Assembly (NCBI RefSeq): GCF_009834875.1
Contig: NZ_WVHT01000005.1
Span: forward strand, 248,001 to 312,000
DNA from: Hufsiella arboris
GTDB lineage: Bacteria > Bacteroidota > Bacteroidia > Sphingobacteriales > Sphingobacteriaceae
Direction of reading: 5' to 3'
DNA: 64,000 nt
Shown: in pieces, positions 7,954 through 17,488 of the stretch
How the letters are laid out: each line of letters begins with the position of its first letter
Position numbering within the stretch: the first letter of the stretch is position 1
Notes under the pieces: generated by a model
The model's database searches: none
What the model was told of the DNA's origin: nothing
Seen by the model: only the letters and a program-made list of their open reading frames with translations
Program-made: the position numbers and the translations under genes

Positions 7954-9072
7954 TTACTTCACGAATAAAAGACAAACAGGACGGCCAATATCAAGTTTGT
8001 TTCCATTCTGACTTAACAGTCCCGTTTTCTTATCTCTTTTAAATACAAAAATGTCATCAGTATCCTGATTCGCAGCCAGTAAGAAATTACCAGATGGATC
8101 AATGCTGAAATCACGTGGTGCTTTTCCCATCGTAGACTGACGGCCGGCGTATGCTAGCTTTCCGGTTTTAACGTCAATAGAATAAATTATTATTTCATTT
8201 GCGTCACCTCGGTTGGAAGCATATAGGAATTTTCCATCGTCGGAAATTTTAATAGCGGCGGCTCCGGTTTGGCCTTTAAAGTCGGGAGCAAGCATTGTTA
8301 TTTCCTGGAATTGTTTCAACGTACCATCCTTGTATATGAAGGCGTCAACACTTCCGCTCATTTCCTGCACCAGGTAAGCGAATTTTTTATTTGGATGAAA
8401 AACCAAATGCCTTGGCCCATTGCCTGGTTTTACAGTCACATAGGGTGTTTTCGCAACGCTAAGCGGCTTTTCTGAGCCGGCCTTATTTAATTGATAGATG
8501 TTGATCTTATCTGTACCCAAATCGCTCACAAACAAATAATTATTATCCGGCGAAAGAACGGTGCTGTGAACATGTGGCGCTGCCTGCCTGTCTTTATTTA
8601 CACTGCTGCCTTCATGCTGAATGGTTTGCACATCGGCGGTCAACGATCTGTCATGCTGAATTTTTAATGCAGATACAGAGCCGCCCGCGTAGTTGGCTGT
8701 AAAGGCATAATTGTCTTTTGCATCAACTGTTACATAGCAGGGACCTTCGCCAACATTTTGTTTGTTTTTAAAGTCAAGCTTGCCAGAAGCTTCATCAAAT
8801 CCAAAACCAAAAACACTTCCGTTTCGTTCCTTCCCAAATTCAGAAACCGAATAAACCGTTTTCTTATCATGTGAAATTGCGAGGTATGATGGATTCTCAA
8901 TGCCAGTTGCCTTGTTTTTTAAAGTAAGATTGCCGGTGTGGCTATCAAAATCATAAACATAAATACCCTCACTTTTTCCTGTGTTGGTATAGGTGCCGAT
9001 CAATAGCGTGCTTTTTTGCGCCAAAGCCGCCAAAGGAATTGTCAGAGCCATTATTGCAATTAATTTTTTCAT
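7954..9072 (-). CDS. Lactonase-like seven-bladed beta-propeller protein, exported
   Basis: A 372-residue protein of the YbhE/Pgl lactonase family (6-phosphogluconolactonase / muconate cyclase type propeller). The first 18 residues (MKKLIAIMALTIPLAALA) form a Sec signal, so it acts in the periplasm or outside, unlike cytoplasmic Pgl. Motifs of the family are TLLIGTYTNTGKSEGIYVY at the start, ENPSYLAISHDKK, EGPCYVTVD, PHVHSTVLSPD, NGPRHLVFHPNKKFAYLVQE and APRDFSIDPSGNFLLAANQ. The conserved His and Arg of the active site are present in these. The actual substrate is unknown because most exported Bacteroidota members are uncharacterised. Confidence 0.88.
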   Translation of the reverse strand: MKKLIAIMALTIPLAALAQKSTLLIGTYTNTGKSEGIYVYDFDSHTGNLTLKNKATGIENPSYLAISHDKKTVYSVSEFGKERNGSVFGFGFDEASGKLDFKNKQNVGEGPCYVTVDAKDNYAFTANYAGGSVSALKIQHDRSLTADVQTIQHEGSSVNKDRQAAPHVHSTVLSPDNNYLFVSDLGTDKINIYQLNKAGSEKPLSVAKTPYVTVKPGNGPRHLVFHPNKKFAYLVQEMSGSVDAFIYKDGTLKQFQEITMLAPDFKGQTGAAAIKISDDGKFLYASNRGDANEIIIYSIDVKTGKLAYAGRQSTMGKAPRDFSIDPSGNFLLAANQDTDDIFVFKRDKKTGLLSQNGNKLDIGRPVCLLFVK

Positions 9073-9140
9073 TGTTAGTCTGCGGATTGATTAATGTTAG
9101 TTCCGTTAAATCGTGATGCAATTTAAAATTTGTTTACAAT

Positions 9141-9167
9141 AAAAAAGCCTCAGAAGGCTGAGGCTTG
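9141..9167 (-). terminator. Intrinsic terminator after the pseudouridine synthase gene
   Basis: Stem GCCTCAG/CTGAGGC (9147-9153 with 9158-9164) with a 4-base loop. On the minus strand it is followed by six T, so it stops transcription coming from 9174-10457. Confidence 0.8.
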
Positions 9168-9173
9168 TCTTAA

Positions 9174-10457
9174 TTACATTAAATGTTTCAATTGGATTAT
9201 CTCTTTTTCGTCTAAGTATCTCCAGCGGCCACGAGGTAAATCTTTTTTTGTAAGATTAGCGTATACAGCTCTGTCTAATTTAACTACCTCATATCCAAGT
9301 TGTTCGAAAATCCGTCTTACGATACGGTTTTTTCCACTGTGTATCTGAATTCCAATTTCACGTTTACTAGCGCCCTGAACATATGAAACGCTGTCAGGTT
9401 TAATAAATCCGTCTTCTAGTTCCAATCCAAAAGCAATTTTATTAAGATCTCCCTGTGTCAGGCTTTTATTTAACTCCGCGTGATAAAGTTTGGTAATGTT
9501 GTTTTTGGGATGTGATAATTTATCAGCGAGATCACCGTCATTAGTCATCAGAAGTAAGCCAGTGGTATTCCGGTCAAGTCGCCCGACAGGATATATCCGT
9601 TCGCGGGAAGCTTTTTCGACAAGCTCCATTACCGTGCGTCTTTCGTGTGGATCGTCTGTTGTTGTGATATAATCTTTTGGTTTATTCAACAGCACGTAAA
9701 CCATTTTTTCGCGTTTAAGCGTCTCGTTATTATAGCGTACTACATCTTTTGCGGGATTGACTTTATGGCCAAGTTCAGAAACTACCTCGCCGTTTACGGA
9801 AATTACGCCAGCCGATATCAGTTCGTCGGCTTTACGGCGGGAACAAATTCCCGCGTTCGAGATGTAGCGGTTTAACCGGATCAAGCCATCGTTTTCTTTT
9901 GGCTTTCGTTCGCGATTTGGTGTTTTAAACGTTTCTTCATGTGTCCATTTCCGTTCACCGCCGCTAAAGTTTCTTTGTTCAGACCCGGAACTTTTTTGAT
10001 GAAATTTGCTTTTAAATTCTCCACGGTCGGCCGAATCTTTTCCAATTTTAGCGTCTTTGTCAAATTTGTTGTACGGCTTTGAGAATGATGAATTTCCCTT
10101 ACGGTCATCCCCTTTAAACGAAGGTTTGCCAGGCCTCTCATTCGAATCGAAGCGTTTTTTTTCACCGTCCCTGCTTCTGAATGGTTTGCTTCCTTCCGTT
10201 GATGAATCACGGCCATACTTTCTTGGAGAATCGCTTCGATTGCGGTCGTCTCGCGAAAATCCGCTTGGTTTATCGAAGGTCTTTTTCTTGAACCCAAAAG
10301 GACGATCCTCACTGGAAGAAGATTTGTCGGAGCCGCTTTTAAAACCACCCTTCTGATCTTTGTCAAACAATCTTGGTCTTTTACTGTTGGGTTTCTCGTC
10401 GCGGTTGAACTTTTTGGACTTGTCGTCGCGACTGTTCCTGAAATTTTTTGATGGCAT
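9174..10457 (-). CDS. RsuA/RluB-family 23S/16S rRNA pseudouridine synthase with a long disordered N-terminus
   Basis: Isomerises uridine to pseudouridine in rRNA; most similar in motif pattern to RluB-type enzymes acting on 23S rRNA. The catalytic half spans about residues 190-427: an S4 RNA-binding domain (RLNRYISNAGICSRRKADEL), then the active-site motif GRLDRNTTGLLL with catalytic Asp295, and the late motif GKNRIVRRIFEQLGYEV. The first ~190 residues are almost only Lys, Arg, Asp, Ser, Gly, Phe and Pro, with no predicted fold. This low-complexity basic head is found in many Bacteroidota homologues and probably increases RNA affinity. The out-of-frame ORF overlapping this region is a by-product of the composition. 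Confidence 0.92.
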   Translation of the reverse strand: MPSKNFRNSRDDKSKKFNRDEKPNSKRPRLFDKDQKGGFKSGSDKSSSSEDRPFGFKKKTFDKPSGFSRDDRNRSDSPRKYGRDSSTEGSKPFRSRDGEKKRFDSNERPGKPSFKGDDRKGNSSFSKPYNKFDKDAKIGKDSADRGEFKSKFHQKSSGSEQRNFSGGERKWTHEETFKTPNRERKPKENDGLIRLNRYISNAGICSRRKADELISAGVISVNGEVVSELGHKVNPAKDVVRYNNETLKREKMVYVLLNKPKDYITTTDDPHERRTVMELVEKASRERIYPVGRLDRNTTGLLLMTNDGDLADKLSHPKNNITKLYHAELNKSLTQGDLNKIAFGLELEDGFIKPDSVSYVQGASKREIGIQIHSGKNRIVRRIFEQLGYEVVKLDRAVYANLTKKDLPRGRWRYLDEKEIIQLKHLM

Positions 10458-10602
10458 GATACGCTTTTCTATCCTTTTTTAAGGGGGGTGCAAATTTATA
10501 AAAATAACATGAAAATTTAGCTATGTGTTTGATTTTCAGTGATACTTTTTTCTCGACAAAAAACAGAGTTTAAATGGTTATAAAGACGGTTTTTCGTAAC
10601 TA

Positions 10603-10634
10603 TTTGGTAATTAGGCTAATATTGGTTAAGTTTG
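10603..10634 (+). promoter_or_regulatory. Promoter of the lytic transglycosylase gene
   Basis: TTTG (10603-10606), 20-base spacer, TAAGTTTG (10627-10634): an exact match to the Bacteroidota housekeeping promoter. It lies inside the upstream extension of the longest ORF and so shows that translation starts at the ATG at 10667, giving a leader of about 26 bases. Confidence 0.8.
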
Positions 10635-10666
10635 CAAACTTTTTTTGTTTAACTAAAAGAAAGCAC

Positions 10667-11494
10667 ATGATAAAGAAACACTTATTAGCGTGCTCAGTGA
10701 TGTTGGTTTTGACAGTGTTAATCAAAGCATCTATTTACCAGGTAAAACCCGTTCAAACGGTTAGTAAAAAAACATCACAAAATGAGCAGACTCTGGCAAC
10801 AGAGGTCAAGGCTGAAGCTCCTAAATCAAGGCTTAATTTCGCCAACGAAGATCTTCCGGTAGGCGATCCAAAAGTAAATTACAAGGTTTATAAAGCGCTT
10901 AAAAATCATTCTTACGAGAAAATTCAAACAACCAAACTGCATCGTAAGGCTATGCAATGGTTTCCGGTAATTGAGCCAATCCTTCGTATTTATGGAATTC
11001 CCGAAGATTTTAAATACATTCCATTGGTAGAAAGCGGATTGCAAGCCGGAACATCTCCTAAAGGCGCTTCGGGCTATTGGCAGTTTATGCCCGGAACAGC
11101 AAGGAATTACGGTTTAAGGGTAAATTCGGCGGTTGATGAACGGCAGGATATGCGCAAATCGACAGTTGCAGCATGTAAATATCTCAACGAGATGTATAAA
11201 AGCCTTAAGAGCTGGACACTTGTTGCTGCGGCATATAACCTTGGAGATGTGAAGCTATTGCGTCAGATCAATCGTCAAAATCAGGATAATTATTTTAAAC
11301 TGAAGCTGAATCGTGAGACAGGCTCCTACATTTATAACCTGGTGAGCATGAAGCAGATTATTGAAAATCCGTCAAAATATGGCTTTGTGGAAAAGCCAAA
11401 ACTACTTGCTTATAAAAATGCTAAAAAGAGTGACTTTAAGGATCCAATCGTTGAACGCATTGGTTTGCAACTCTATAACCCACAGGTAAACTAA
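10667..11494 (+). CDS. Lytic transglycosylase (SLT domain), membrane-anchored or exported
   Basis: Cleaves the MurNAc-GlcNAc bond of peptidoglycan to form 1,6-anhydro ends. The start at 10667 is fixed by the promoter just upstream; the longer reading from 10574 would begin before the promoter. Residues 5-24 are a signal sequence or anchor. The SLT (GH23) domain covers about 85-250: the catalytic Glu122 in YIPLVESGL, then SPKGASGYWQFMPGTARNYGL, and AAYNLGD near the end. This is the MltD-like arrangement, without LysM repeats, so targeting to the wall relies on the membrane anchor. Length 275 residues. It is followed by its own terminator, so it is monocistronic. Confidence 0.9.
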   Translation: MIKKHLLACSVMLVLTVLIKASIYQVKPVQTVSKKTSQNEQTLATEVKAEAPKSRLNFANEDLPVGDPKVNYKVYKALKNHSYEKIQTTKLHRKAMQWFPVIEPILRIYGIPEDFKYIPLVESGLQAGTSPKGASGYWQFMPGTARNYGLRVNSAVDERQDMRKSTVAACKYLNEMYKSLKSWTLVAAAYNLGDVKLLRQINRQNQDNYFKLKLNRETGSYIYNLVSMKQIIENPSKYGFVEKPKLLAYKNAKKSDFKDPIVERIGLQLYNPQVN

Positions 11495-11505
11495 TAAATT
11501 AGCGG

Positions 11506-11557
11506 CGGCTGTGCCGGCAAATACATCGTTTTAGGCTGTCGGCACAGCCGTTTTATT
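11506..11557 (+). terminator. Probable intrinsic terminator after the lytic transglycosylase
   Basis: An 11-bp perfect inverted repeat CGGCTGTGCCG/CGGCACAGCCG (11506-11516 with 11540-11550) separated by 23 bases and followed by TTTTATT. The loop is long for a classic terminator but the stem is very stable. Confidence 0.65.
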
Positions 11558-11624
11558 ACATCAGCTCGACGCTTCCTGCTAAAAAAATTCGCATCTTTAC
11601 CTTTCATTTTCCGAAGGATTTTTT

Positions 11625-14468
11625 ATGAGTAACACGGTCACCGATCTCGGCGAGCAGAAAGATTTAGAAGTTTACGGAGCAAGGGTTCACAACCTTAAAA
11701 ACATTGACATTTCATTTCCCAGGAACAAACTGGTTGTAATTACCGGTTTAAGCGGCAGCGGAAAATCATCATTAGCCTTTGATACGATTTACGCCGAAGG
11801 CCAGCGGCGTTACATGGAAACCTTCAGCGCTTATTCGCGGCAGTTTTTGGGTGGTATGGAACGTCCCGACGTCGATAAAATATCCGGCCTTAGTCCTGTT
11901 ATCGCAATCGAACAAAAAACCACTTCAAAAAATCCGCGGTCGACTGTTGGAACCATCACTGAAATATACGATTTTTTGCGTTTGCTTTTTGCCCGTGTTG
12001 GTGAAGCATTTTCTTATGTTACCGGCGAGAAAATGGAACGGATGTCTGAGGATCAGATCATAAAAACCATTCTCGAAAGGTTTGATGGCAAGCCCATGAA
12101 CATCCTCGCTCCGGTAGTTAAAGGACGAAAAGGGCATTATCGTGAACTTTTTGAACAGATCAGAAAACAAGGATTTCTCAAAGTGCGTGTTGATGGGGAA
12201 ATAGAAGATATCAGGCCTAAAATGCAGCTTGACCGTTACAAAGTTCATGATATTGAAATCGTTGTTGATCGCTTAATCATACAGGAGAAGGATAAAAATA
12301 GGGTGCGTCTGTCAGTTCAACAGGCTTTGAAAATCGCAAAAGGTATTATCAAGATTTCTGACAAGGATAACAATGAATTTTTCTTCAGCAAGTTCTTAAT
12401 GGATCCCGCTTCGGGAATTTCTTACGACGAACCGCAACCAAATACCTTCTCGTTTAATTCGCCTTATGGCGCATGCGAACGTTGCGATGGGCTGGGCTAC
12501 ATATTTGAAATCGATGAGCTTTCGGTAATGCCGAATCCGAAATTAAGCATTCTGCAGGGTGGACTGGCGCCACTTGGTGAGTACCGGGAAACGTGGCTTT
12601 TCCAGGTGTTGAAAGCTCTATCCAAGAAATATGATTTTTCATTATCGACACCTATCGAAAAACTTTCACGCGAAGTAATAGAGATTATTTTGAACGGCAC
12701 CCATGAAATTTTAACCGTTCCGGTCGAATACAACAAGTGGAACGTACAAAATTATCAGATCACTTTTGATGGTATAATTAAAATTCTTGAAGAGCAAACG
12801 GAACGCAGGGGCGATGAAACAATGGAGGATCTGGAAAATTTCAGGATTCTCAAAACTTGCCCGGTTTGTGAAGGCGCAAGGCTTAAGAAAGAATCGCTGC
12901 ATTTTAAGGTTGATCATAAAAATATATTCGAGCTGGCTTCGATGGATATTTCGTTACTCGGCGCCTGGTTTAACGAGTTAGAAGACAGGTTGAACGAGCG
13001 GCAAAATGTAATTGCTAAAGAAATTCTAAAAGAAATACGTGCCCGGATCGGTTTTCTGCTTGATGTAGGATTGAATTACTTAACACTTGATCGTACAGCG
13101 AAAACATTGTCGGGCGGTGAAGCACAGCGTATAAGGCTTGCAACGCAAATCGGTTCACAACTGGTAAACGTTTTATATATTCTGGATGAACCAAGTATCG
13201 GGCTTCATCAGCGCGATAATGCCCGTCTGATTTCAGCTTTAAAGAATCTTCGTGATATCGGCAATTCTGTACTTGTTGTTGAACACGATAAGGATATGAT
13301 CCTGGAGGCGGACTATGTGATTGATATGGGTCCTGCGGCCGGTGTACATGGCGGAGAGGTTGTTGCAGAGGGTAGCCCTGAAGAAGTCAAAAAGATAAAA
13401 ACGCTCACCACCGCTTATCTGAGCGGCGAAAAGGAAATTGAAATTCCTAAAAATCGCCGCAAAGGGAATGGAAAAACGCTGGTTCTTAAAAATGCTACCG
13501 GAAACAATCTGAAAAATGTAACCGCAAAATTTCCCTTGGGAACATTTATCGCGGTGACAGGTGTCTCTGGAAGCGGGAAGTCCAGCCTGATTACTGAAAC
13601 GCTATACCCTATTCTTAATCACCACTTTTTCAGAGCAAAAAAACAGCCGATGCCTTTCAAAAAAATTGAAGGACTCGAGCATATTGATAAAGTAATTGAG
13701 ATCGATCAGGCACCTATTGGCCGCACGCCGCGGTCAAATCCTTCGACTTACACCGGGGTATTTTCCGATATCCGCGCCTTGTTCGTGCAGCTGCCGGAAG
13801 CAAAAATCCGTGGATATAAACCGGGTCGTTTTTCATTTAATGTGAAGGGCGGGCGCTGCGAAACATGCCAGGGAGCGGGCATGAAACTTATTGAAATGAA
13901 CTTCCTTCCCGACGTACAAGTGCCTTGTGAAGAATGCGGCGGAAAAAGATATAATCGGGAAACACTCGAGGTTCGTTATCGTGGTAAGTCAATCAGCGAC
14001 GTACTCGACATGAGTATCGAGGAAGCTGTGCCCTTTTTCGAGCCGATACCGGCGATCTACCGAAAAGTCAAAACACTTAACGATGTAGGGTTGGGCTATA
14101 TTAAATTAGGGCAGTCATCAACCACCTTATCCGGTGGAGAAGCCCAGCGGGTGAAGCTCGCAACTGAGCTATCTAAAAAAGATACTGGTAAAACATTTTA
14201 TATTTTAGATGAACCGACTACAGGCCTTCACTTTGAAGATATTAACGTGTTGCTTGGCGTTTTAAACAGGTTGGTTGATCACGGGAATACCGTACTTGTT
14301 ATCGAACATAATCTTGACGTAGTGAAAGTTGCAGATTGGGTTATCGATCTTGGTCCTGAAGGAGGATCCGGCGGCGGAGAAATACTGTTTGAAGGAACCC
14401 CCGAAAATCTGATAAAAAATGAACGAAGTCACACCGGCAAGTTCCTGAAAATTGAAATGGGGAGATAG
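11625..14468 (+). CDS. uvrA: Excinuclease ABC subunit A (UvrA)
   Basis: DNA damage sensor of nucleotide excision repair; a dimeric ABC ATPase that loads UvrB at lesions. Two ABC modules are visible: Walker [10 protein letters not shown] (about 43-51) and GVSGSGKSS (about 645-653), signature [12 protein letters not shown] (first) and [12 protein letters not shown] (second), and Walker [11 protein letters not shown] and [10 protein letters not shown]. The zinc-module pairs are CERCDGLGY with CPVCEGARL in the first half, and CETCQGAG with CEECGGKRY in the second. The length of 947 residues and all motifs are normal, so the protein should be functional. It appears to be transcribed alone; a weak -7-like TACCTTTC lies 18 bases before the ATG. 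Confidence 0.98.
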   Translation: MSNTVTDLGEQKDLEVYGARVHNLKNIDISFPRNKLVVITGLSGSGKSSLAFDTIYAEGQRRYMETFSAYSRQFLGGMERPDVDKISGLSPVIAIEQKTTSKNPRSTVGTITEIYDFLRLLFARVGEAFSYVTGEKMERMSEDQIIKTILERFDGKPMNILAPVVKGRKGHYRELFEQIRKQGFLKVRVDGEIEDIRPKMQLDRYKVHDIEIVVDRLIIQEKDKNRVRLSVQQALKIAKGIIKISDKDNNEFFFSKFLMDPASGISYDEPQPNTFSFNSPYGACERCDGLGYIFEIDELSVMPNPKLSILQGGLAPLGEYRETWLFQVLKALSKKYDFSLSTPIEKLSREVIEIILNGTHEILTVPVEYNKWNVQNYQITFDGIIKILEEQTERRGDETMEDLENFRILKTCPVCEGARLKKESLHFKVDHKNIFELASMDISLLGAWFNELEDRLNERQNVIAKEILKEIRARIGFLLDVGLNYLTLDRTAKTLSGGEAQRIRLATQIGSQLVNVLYILDEPSIGLHQRDNARLISALKNLRDIGNSVLVVEHDKDMILEADYVIDMGPAAGVHGGEVVAEGSPEEVKKIKTLTTAYLSGEKEIEIPKNRRKGNGKTLVLKNATGNNLKNVTAKFPLGTFIAVTGVSGSGKSSLITETLYPILNHHFFRAKKQPMPFKKIEGLEHIDKVIEIDQAPIGRTPRSNPSTYTGVFSDIRALFVQLPEAKIRGYKPGRFSFNVKGGRCETCQGAGMKLIEMNFLPDVQVPCEECGGKRYNRETLEVRYRGKSISDVLDMSIEEAVPFFEPIPAIYRKVKTLNDVGLGYIKLGQSSTTLSGGEAQRVKLATELSKKDTGKTFYILDEPTTGLHFEDINVLLGVLNRLVDHGNTVLVIEHNLDVVKVADWVIDLGPEGGSGGGEILFEGTPENLIKNERSHTGKFLKIEMGR

Positions 14469-14561
14469 CTTATTTTTTAGACCGCGGCGGTAAACTTTTT
14501 GCAGAAGAATGGGTTTGATTAAGGTATAATTGATCGAAGGCAGTATTCTAATACTTTTCAC

Positions 14562-16061
14562 ATGCTTAATCTTCTCACATCAACCCAGATACGCCAGGCA
14601 GATTCACATACAATTAGTAAAGATCAAATCAGTTCTATCGATTTGATGGAGACTGCGGCTGTAGCTTTTACAGATATTTTCACAAACCAATATCCTCAAA
14701 AAAGCACATCAATAAGCATTTATTGCGGTACCGGCAACAATGGTGGTGACGGCCTGGCAATTGCGCGACAATTAAAGCAACGTGGCTATTCTGCTATTTC
14801 CGTTAAGATAGCCAGGTTTACCGACAAAGCCAGCCCTGAATTTGATGCAAACCTTAAACGGTTAGCCGAGGTAGATGTAGCACCCGTTGAAATAAAGAAC
14901 GATAATTTTGAGGGTGAAAATGCGGTCGTTGTAATTGATGCCTTATTGGGTACAGGTTTAAGCCGGCCGGTGGAAGGGTATTACAGAGCATTAATCGAAT
15001 TTCTGAATAAGATTCCCGCCAAAATTGTTTCTGTTGATATTCCTAGCGGTTTCTGTTGTGAGGATCATATTGATCCGAAAGCAGCAGTTATACATTCCGA
15101 TTTAACAATTACCTTCCAACTTCCAAAAATTAACTTTTTCTTCCCGGAATCAGGTGCGGCTATTAATCGCTTTGAAATTGCTGATATAGGCCTGGATGAA
15201 GAATTTTTAGCCGGGCAGGATAGCCATTTCAAATTGATTCGCCGTGAGGACGTTCAAAAAATACTGAGACCGCGTAAGCAATTTAGCCATAAAGGTACTT
15301 TTGGGCATGGATTGATAGTTGCGGGCAGCGATCAAACTATGGGTGCTGCATTGCTTTGTGCAGAAGCCTGTATGCAAACCGGAGCCGGTTTGACCACTGC
15401 CTGTATTCCGCCACAGGGGCTTGCCGGCTTGAATGCCCGAATTCCTGAGATAATGGCAATAATCAGGGAACGCTCGTTTACATTTACCGATTTGGAAAAA
15501 TATAATGCCATTGCGGCTGGCCCGGGACTTGGATATAGCGAAGAAACAGTGAAGCTGATCAAAGACATGGTTTTAAAGTCGCAGGTGCCATTGGTTATTG
15601 ACGCAGACGCTTTGAATATGTTATCGCAACGACTGGAATGGCTCAAAAAATTACCTGACTATTCAATTCTTACGCCGCATATGAAAGAGTTTGACCGATT
15701 ATTTGGCCAGCATAACACTTGGTGGGGCCGTGTAGAAACTGCGAAGAAGAAGGCCGCGGAAAATCAGTTGATAATTGTGTTGAAGAACAGGTATACCTTT
15801 ATCGTCATGCCGGATGGAAAGGTTTGTATCAATCCCACAGGAAGTCCGTCAATGTCTACAGGCGGAATGGGTGACGTATTAACGGGCATGATTGTATCAT
15901 TCCTCGCCCAAGGCTACGAACCTAAAGATGCGGCAATTTTAGGAACGTATATTCATGGATATTGTGGCGAAAACTATCCGGGCTACATTTGTCCGCCATC
16001 GGCGCTGGTAAAAAATATTCCAATAAAAATTTCAGAGATAATGGGAGAAAATTGGCTTTAA
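14562..16061 (+). CDS. nnr: Bifunctional NAD(P)H-hydrate epimerase / ADP-dependent dehydratase
   Basis: Repairs hydrated NADH and NADPH: the N-terminal YjeF_N (NnrE) domain epimerises the R form and the C-terminal ribokinase-like (NnrD) domain dehydrates the S form with ADP. The N-domain shows GTGNNGGDGLAIAR (about 51-64) and VDIPSGF; the C-domain shows GHGLIVAGS, the conserved DADALN and the ATP-site sequence SMSTGGMGDVLTGM. At 499 residues it is a normal fused enzyme. The start MLNLLTSTQIRQAD matches the family N-terminus. A weak promoter (ATTG-N19-TACTTTTC) ends only 2 bases before the ATG, so the leader would be negligible. Its 3' end faces the anti-sigma gene with a 12-base gap. Confidence 0.95.
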   Translation: MLNLLTSTQIRQADSHTISKDQISSIDLMETAAVAFTDIFTNQYPQKSTSISIYCGTGNNGGDGLAIARQLKQRGYSAISVKIARFTDKASPEFDANLKRLAEVDVAPVEIKNDNFEGENAVVVIDALLGTGLSRPVEGYYRALIEFLNKIPAKIVSVDIPSGFCCEDHIDPKAAVIHSDLTITFQLPKINFFFPESGAAINRFEIADIGLDEEFLAGQDSHFKLIRREDVQKILRPRKQFSHKGTFGHGLIVAGSDQTMGAALLCAEACMQTGAGLTTACIPPQGLAGLNARIPEIMAIIRERSFTFTDLEKYNAIAAGPGLGYSEETVKLIKDMVLKSQVPLVIDADALNMLSQRLEWLKKLPDYSILTPHMKEFDRLFGQHNTWWGRVETAKKKAAENQLIIVLKNRYTFIVMPDGKVCINPTGSPSMSTGGMGDVLTGMIVSFLAQGYEPKDAAILGTYIHGYCGENYPGYICPPSALVKNIPIKISEIMGENWL

Positions 16062-16073
16062 TTAAAAGCTTAA

Positions 16074-16913
16074 TCAGATAGCTCCCATCGCAATCATTTG
16101 TTCCATTGTTGGACTTGCGCTGCCCCCGCGAGGTTCGAGTGTAACCGCAAACGCCTGTGCACGTTCAATAGCTTTCATTCTTTTCATGCCTAAGCTATCG
16201 GTGGCGCTGTCAAAAACTCCCAGGTCGACTGGTTTGCCATCAACAAGTGCCCAAAGCTGATATTGATGAGTTTGATCGGTTGCCGGCATTTTTAACGCGG
16301 CGAAGTCAATCAATACTTCGCTCTTGCGCGGGTTAAAAGCAACTATCATGCTTGCTGACGGAGCATTTTTCGTTCCCTGCAGCCTGATCATTTTGAAATC
16401 CGGATTTTTTAAAATGCTTAGGGAAGTGCTCGATTCCTTGAGCTGTTTATCCAGGTAGTTAACCCGGTTTGAAAACTGCTGGTTCGACGTAAGCAGATTG
16501 GCGATCTGCTCCTTTGAATTTTGAAGCCGGCTATAAAGTACAAATAAAGCAATCCAGCTTATAAGCAGCAATAATAAGGAAGCAGCAAAGCTGTATCGAT
16601 AAAAGTTATTGTCTTTGAGAGGTACAATTTTAGGCACCTCGCGTATCGGTTTGGCGTTAACAACTGGCTCGAACGAGTCATCCTCATCAAAATCAAGAGC
16701 CTGCAGTACCTTAATCTTTAATTTTTCGGAAGGATCAATAGCATGACTGCGGGCATATCCTTCAACCGCGGCTTCAATGGCAGATAGCTCCGATTTTACA
16801 TCGGGATATTGAGCGGCCATAGCTTCAACTTCTCGCATTTCGTTTTCAGGCAGATCGCCTAAAACGTAAAGCTCAAGTATGCCACTTTCAATATATGTTT
16901 TTATATCTTCCAC
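16074..16913 (-). CDS. Anti-sigma factor, RskA type
   Basis: A single-pass membrane protein of 279 residues. The cytoplasmic N-terminal zinc-less anti-sigma-like domain (about 5-75; YIESGILELYVLGDLPENEM) should hold the ECF sigma factor encoded one base upstream. A transmembrane helix follows at about 107-128. The periplasmic C-terminal domain carries the RskA/anti-sigma-K features (HQYQLWALVDGKPVDLGVF). Release would require regulated proteolysis or a conformational signal, but no cognate signal is visible. It is the last gene of a likely lipA-sigma-anti-sigma transcript. Confidence 0.88.
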   Translation of the reverse strand: MEDIKTYIESGILELYVLGDLPENEMREVEAMAAQYPDVKSELSAIEAAVEGYARSHAIDPSEKLKIKVLQALDFDEDDSFEPVVNAKPIREVPKIVPLKDNNFYRYSFAASLLLLLISWIALFVLYSRLQNSKEQIANLLTSNQQFSNRVNYLDKQLKESSTSLSILKNPDFKMIRLQGTKNAPSASMIVAFNPRKSEVLIDFAALKMPATDQTHQYQLWALVDGKPVDLGVFDSATDSLGMKRMKAIERAQAFAVTLEPRGGSASPTMEQMIAMGAI

Positions 16914-16914
16914 T

Positions 16915-17463
16915 TTAATTAAAAAAAGATCTTAATGTTATTATAGCCGATCTAAGCCTAGTCTTAACAGTTCCTAATGGAATATCCAGTTCCTCGGCGG
17001 CTTCCACATGAGTATATCCCCTAAAATAAACCAGGTCGAGAATCGATTTTTGCTCTGGTTTAAGCTTTCCCACTAACTCCTTAACCCCAAGTGTTTCAGG
17101 ATTCAAAGCGGTGTTTTGCCTCTCATCAATCAAATTTACGGTATTTTCAATGTCTTGGTTTTTGGCAGTATTTTTAAAGTCCTTTGAACGGACTTTGTCA
17201 ATAGCCAAATTACGGGCAATGTTGACCATCCATGTAAACAGGCGCCCTTTCGACGAATCAAATAAAGGGAATGAATTCCATATTTTTACGAAGGTTTCCT
17301 GTAAAATATCCTCGCTTAGCTCTTCATGCTGTATAATGCGATTAATTACACCAAACAGCGAAGCTGAGTACATATCATATAAAGCCTCCGCGCCAATTTT
17401 TTTCTTTTGTCGCAATGCATCAACCAGATCATGCTCGGTAAGCGTAATTTTCCTGGTTTTCAT
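16915..17463 (-). CDS. ECF RNA polymerase sigma factor (SigK-like)
   Basis: A 182-residue sigma factor with only regions 2 and 4. Region 2 contains SEDILQETFVKIWNSF and GRLFTWMVNIARNLAIDKVR (about 55-95). Region 4 is the helix-turn-helix YFRGYTHVEAAEELDIPLGT (about 145-165). It is partnered with the RskA-type anti-sigma factor whose gene starts one base after its stop. The start at 17463 lies only 25 bases after the lipA stop, which leaves no room for a separate strong promoter, so autoregulation of the usual ECF type would need a promoter inside lipA. The regulon cannot be predicted. Confidence 0.93.
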   Translation of the reverse strand: MKTRKITLTEHDLVDALRQKKKIGAEALYDMYSASLFGVINRIIQHEELSEDILQETFVKIWNSFPLFDSSKGRLFTWMVNIARNLAIDKVRSKDFKNTAKNQDIENTVNLIDERQNTALNPETLGVKELVGKLKPEQKSILDLVYFRGYTHVEAAEELDIPLGTVKTRLRSAIITLRSFFN

Positions 17464-17488
17464 TAAAAGGCCTTAAGAAACTTTAGGA

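Noticed and set aside
9881-10366. 161-residue minus-strand ORF inside the pseudouridine synthase gene
   Set aside because: It is another frame of the low-complexity basic head; it has no domain and lies wholly in a real gene.
10574-10666. Longer N-terminus of the lytic transglycosylase
   Set aside because: It contains the consensus promoter of the gene, so it would be upstream of the start of transcription.
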